64,000 nt of DNA from JAFIFT01 sp020051095 (GTDB lineage: Bacteria; Pseudomonadota; Gammaproteobacteria; Legionellales; Legionellaceae): the NCBI RefSeq assembly GCF_964199965.1, contig NZ_CAXMZT010000013.1, positions 42,423-106,422 on the forward strand, written 5' to 3'. A model generated the notes under the pieces. It had not been told where the DNA came from and ran no database searches. It worked only from the letters and a program-made list of their open reading frames with translations. Positions 61,689 through 64,000 of the stretch are shown piece after piece (position 1 is the first letter of the stretch; each line of letters opens with the position of its first letter). The position numbers were made by a program, and so were the translations under genes.

Positions 61689-62372
61689 ATGCCAAGCAAG
61701 TTTTATGAGTACTTTTCTTCAATTCCTAGTCGATTTCCGTCCTTTTTTTCCTCCCCCAATCCTCAGCCTGCAAACTTTGATCCCAAAGCGCAAATCGCTA
61801 AACAAAAAATGGAAGACAATCTTTCCATGGCAAAATGGTCTGTGGGTTTTGCTGCATTTTTTATTTTCATTGAACGATCTTTGAAAAGCGATAACAAAGG
61901 GCTTACTACCTTCATGCTTGCTTTGGCCGGTGGTGGCATTTTGGGTGGGTTTTTATCCTACTCCAACCAGGGCCAACGTCGTCTAGAATCCAATAAACGT
62001 TTATCAAGTAATCTCACGGCTCTTCAGGAAATAATTGCAACTGAAATTGAATCACTATCTCAAGCTGTCTCTGATTTAAATACACATAATATTAGAGAGT
62101 TATCTACTTGGGCTAGTGAATATAAATCAGAGGATAACAGTGCTAATACTGACTTATCCAATCAATTAACACAAAAACAGCTGTTATCTACCCTTCGCTT
62201 GCTGCTCAACAATCAAAATATCACCGCGAGCCAATCTGAGCAAGAAAAGATCGACATTACTCAATTCTGGGCTCAAGATAAGGAAATACTTCAAAAAATG
62301 CTACTTGACAGTGCCTATAAGAAGCCAATGGATACACAATCCTATACCGAATCAACTGCACCAAAAATGTAA
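61689..62372 (+). CDS. unknown protein with TM hairpin and helical tail
   Basis: 227 residues; TAGGAG 6-7 bases before ATG. Residues 1-45 are aromatic/Pro/Ser-rich (F-Y-E-Y-F-S-S-I-P-S-R-F-P-S-F-F-S-S). Two hydrophobic stretches near 49-64 and 77-92 form a hairpin. The rest is a helical region rich in Q, N, S, L, with leucine-heptad character (~105-195). No known family. Same general plan as other membrane unknowns in the window. Confidence 0.65.
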   Translation: MPSKFYEYFSSIPSRFPSFFSSPNPQPANFDPKAQIAKQKMEDNLSMAKWSVGFAAFFIFIERSLKSDNKGLTTFMLALAGGGILGGFLSYSNQGQRRLESNKRLSSNLTALQEIIATEIESLSQAVSDLNTHNIRELSTWASEYKSEDNSANTDLSNQLTQKQLLSTLRLLLNNQNITASQSEQEKIDITQFWAQDKEILQKMLLDSAYKKPMDTQSYTESTAPKM

Positions 62373-62441
62373 CCATTTTTTTAGTGGCACTGCTTCCCGT
62401 CCATCCATGGATGGACGGCGATAATAACAGGTTTAAAACAG

Positions 62442-63797
62442 ATGCAAATACAATTTCTAGGCGCGACAAAAACCGTCACAGGCTCAAAATATTTAATCAC
62501 CTATAACAACACCAATGTTATGGTGGATTGTGGATTATTTCAGGGTGAGAAACTGTTGCGTCAAAGAAATTGGCTTAAGATGCCGTTTCATCCAGCAGCA
62601 ATCCAATATGTCATTTTAACTCATGCACACATTGATCATAGCGGCTATATCCCCTTGCTGGTAAAAAATGGTTTCCGTGGAAAAATCTTTTGCAGCGAAC
62701 CGACCAAAGATCTTTGTGAGATCTTATTACCCGATAGTGGTTATCTTCACGAAGAAGAAGCGCACTATGCAATGCGTAAGGGCTATTCAAAGCACCACCC
62801 ACCCTTGCCATTGTATACACAAAAAGAAGCTGAAAAATCGTTGGCTTATTTGCACCCACTCCCGTTTGATAAAGAAAACAAACTCGACGAAGATACCCAT
62901 TTTTCCTTGTATTACGCCGGACATATTCTAGGTGCCTCTTTCGTTCATTTTCAACATCGGGATCGTTCCATCCTATTTACAGGTGATTTAGGTCGCCCCA
63001 ATGATCCCATTATGAATCCGCCTGCACCTCCACTAAAAGCAGATTACTTTGTCATTGAATCAACCTATGGCGATAGACTGCATGAAGCAACTGATCCAAC
63101 TGAGGAACTCAGTCATATTATCCATAAAACAGTGAAACGAGGGGGCGTTATCGTCATTCCTTCTTTTGCCGTCGGTCGGGCTCAAGCGATACTGTATTCC
63201 ATTTATCAACTAAAATCGCAAAACAAAATCCCTGATATTCCCGTTTTCATCGATAGCCCAATGGCCACCGATGTGACCAAACTATTCTACAAACACCATC
63301 ATTACCATCGTTTATCCGAAAAAGTGAGCCGCGAAGTTTGCCAGACTGCAACCTATATTAATTCTGTCGAACAATCAAAAGCCCTCCATCAACATGCCAT
63401 GCCCATGATCATTATTTCCGCTAGCGGAATGGCCACTGGAGGACGCGTGTTGCATCATATCCGACGTTTTGCACCCGATGATCGCAATGCCATTGTATTT
63501 TGTGGATTCCAGGCGAGCGGCACCCGTGGTGATAGACTTCTACGGGGTGAAAAGGAAATTAAAATGTTTGGCAGCATGGTACCCATCCGTGCCCAAGTGT
63601 ATGAGTTATCAAACACTTCTGCTCATGTCGATTATAAAGAAATGTTAGCTTGGCTATCAAAACAGCCCACGCCACCGAAGAAAACATTTATTACCCATGG
63701 CGAGGACTCCGCTTCCGAAGCGTTGAAAATTAACGTTGAAGAGCAACTAGGCTGGGCCTGTGAAATTCCAGAGTATTTACAAAAAGTAACATTGTAA
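62442..63797 (+). CDS. beta-CASP metallo-beta-lactamase RNA-processing protein
   Basis: 451 residues. MBL motifs T-H-A-H-I-D-H-S-G (~64-72), the second ligand H in A-G-H-I-L-G-A (~158), D in F-T-G-D-L-G-R (~181). It continues with the beta-CASP cap and its RMMBL end: V-I-P-S-F-A-V-G-R-A-Q (motif A region), F-I-D-S-P-M-A, I-I-S-A-S-G-M-A-T-G-G-R (motif B), and S-A-H-V-D-Y (motif C His), then T-H-G-E. This is the CPSF73/RNase J-like nuclease fold, in the YsnF-like, bacterial single-protein branch. It probably acts on RNA; the cellular role is not well known. Confidence 0.92.
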   Translation: MQIQFLGATKTVTGSKYLITYNNTNVMVDCGLFQGEKLLRQRNWLKMPFHPAAIQYVILTHAHIDHSGYIPLLVKNGFRGKIFCSEPTKDLCEILLPDSGYLHEEEAHYAMRKGYSKHHPPLPLYTQKEAEKSLAYLHPLPFDKENKLDEDTHFSLYYAGHILGASFVHFQHRDRSILFTGDLGRPNDPIMNPPAPPLKADYFVIESTYGDRLHEATDPTEELSHIIHKTVKRGGVIVIPSFAVGRAQAILYSIYQLKSQNKIPDIPVFIDSPMATDVTKLFYKHHHYHRLSEKVSREVCQTATYINSVEQSKALHQHAMPMIIISASGMATGGRVLHHIRRFAPDDRNAIVFCGFQASGTRGDRLLRGEKEIKMFGSMVPIRAQVYELSNTSAHVDYKEMLAWLSKQPTPPKKTFITHGEDSASEALKINVEEQLGWACEIPEYLQKVTL

Positions 63798-63925
63798 CTT
63801 GAATTTCTCCCTGGATAACGCTTCGCTCTGAGTGATCCTGACATATTTTTGTTCAATAAGAAAAAATTGGCAAAACCAAAGAGAACCCCCTCGCCCGCGC
63901 TAGAATTTTAACCAGGGGGTCCGAC

Positions 63926-63968
63926 CCGGATACATCGGTAACACAAGTGACCGGATACATAGGTAACA
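63926..63968 (-). mobile_element. IS481-type terminal repeats at the window edge
   Basis: CCGGATACATCGGTAACA (63926-63943) and CCGGATACATAGGTAACA (63951-63968), two direct copies 25 bases apart. On the other strand these read TGTTACCTATGTATCCGG, the terminal sequence of many IS481-family elements. The transposase is not in the window, so it is a solo end or the end of an element to the right. A small hairpin (ACCCCCT / AGGGGGT) lies just before it. Confidence 0.5.
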
Positions 63969-64000
63969 GTTAACATATTCTCAGATGAACGCTTAGGAGT

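Noticed and set aside
1..64000. CRISPR array or anti-phage island
   Set aside because: I saw no regularly spaced direct repeats of CRISPR length and no cas, restriction or toxin-antitoxin gene pair; the XRE-cupin gene belongs to the tRNA-editing operon instead.

Overview
The window is about 40% GC by eye and reads as a gammaproteobacterium of the order Legionellales (Legionella, Coxiella or Berkiella-like), that is, an intracellular or host-associated bacterium. The case rests on several things: an MFS nutrient transporter of the Pht type, two promoters with PmrA-type boxes (tandem TTAA with 11-bp period), a Wip-like phosphoesterase, an LRR/U-box protein, TcdA/TcdB-like glycosyltransferases, a giant protein with a SecA-like motor, and many lineage-specific membrane proteins. 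No Dot/Icm structural gene is in the window, so effector status is inference. The species cannot be named from the sequence.

Layout. 1-15.7 kb: an accessory toxin/effector-like island with the end of an RTX protein, a DXD glycosyltransferase-like protein, an 11.4-kb gene for a 3793-residue protein with a SecA-type ATPase core, and a second DXD glycosyltransferase in convergent orientation. 15.8-19.3 kb: a valine-rich leader peptide and attenuator-like leader ahead of a Pht-type transporter, then smpB, a small unknown gene, a TauE/SafE permease and tRNA-Thr(CGT). 19.3-22 kb: mobile debris (IS30 remnant, a RAYT pseudogene between inverted REP copies, an IS3-family element). 22.1-30.5 kb: an LRR/U-box protein, a truncated phosphopantetheine-adenylyltransferase-like gene, and two near-identical 1.39-kb blocks each carrying an unknown gene, with a SOUL protein between them and a GST after them.

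30.9-33.2 kb: a divergent XRE-cupin regulator with palindromic operators faces an operon of DUF2000, YbaK/ProX deacylase and AlaX-like genes, which looks like a tRNA quality-control unit. 33.3-43.7 kb: P-type ATPase and cyclase, several unknown membrane proteins, two palindromic MITE-like elements, a triple-YbjQ tail-anchored protein, a secreted metallo-beta-lactamase-fold protein, tRNA-Lys(CTT) and a DMT transporter. 43.8-51.6 kb: a chromate-transporter half, the PmrA-box Wip-like gene, uppP, a beta-lactamase-fold protein without catalytic residues, and a PmrA-box multi-TM protein flanked by two copies of a hexamer-armed repeat element.

52-64 kb: an unknown membrane protein next to a NAPE-PLD-like lipoprotein, the pncB-pncA NAD-salvage pair, unknown membrane proteins, a pentameric ligand-gated-channel homologue, a dicarboxylate symporter, an EVE-domain protein, a beta-CASP ribonuclease-like protein and an IS481-type end at the right edge.

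How it fits together: host-directed candidates (glycosyltransferases, SecA-like giant, LRR/U-box, Wip-like and PmrA-box genes) are interspersed with nutrient uptake (Pht-type transporter, DAACS, DMT) and NAD salvage, as expected for a bacterium that lives on host metabolites. The most distinctive items are the valine-coded attenuator before the Pht-type transporter, the giant SecA-like protein, the PmrA boxes, and the tRNA-editing operon with its regulator.
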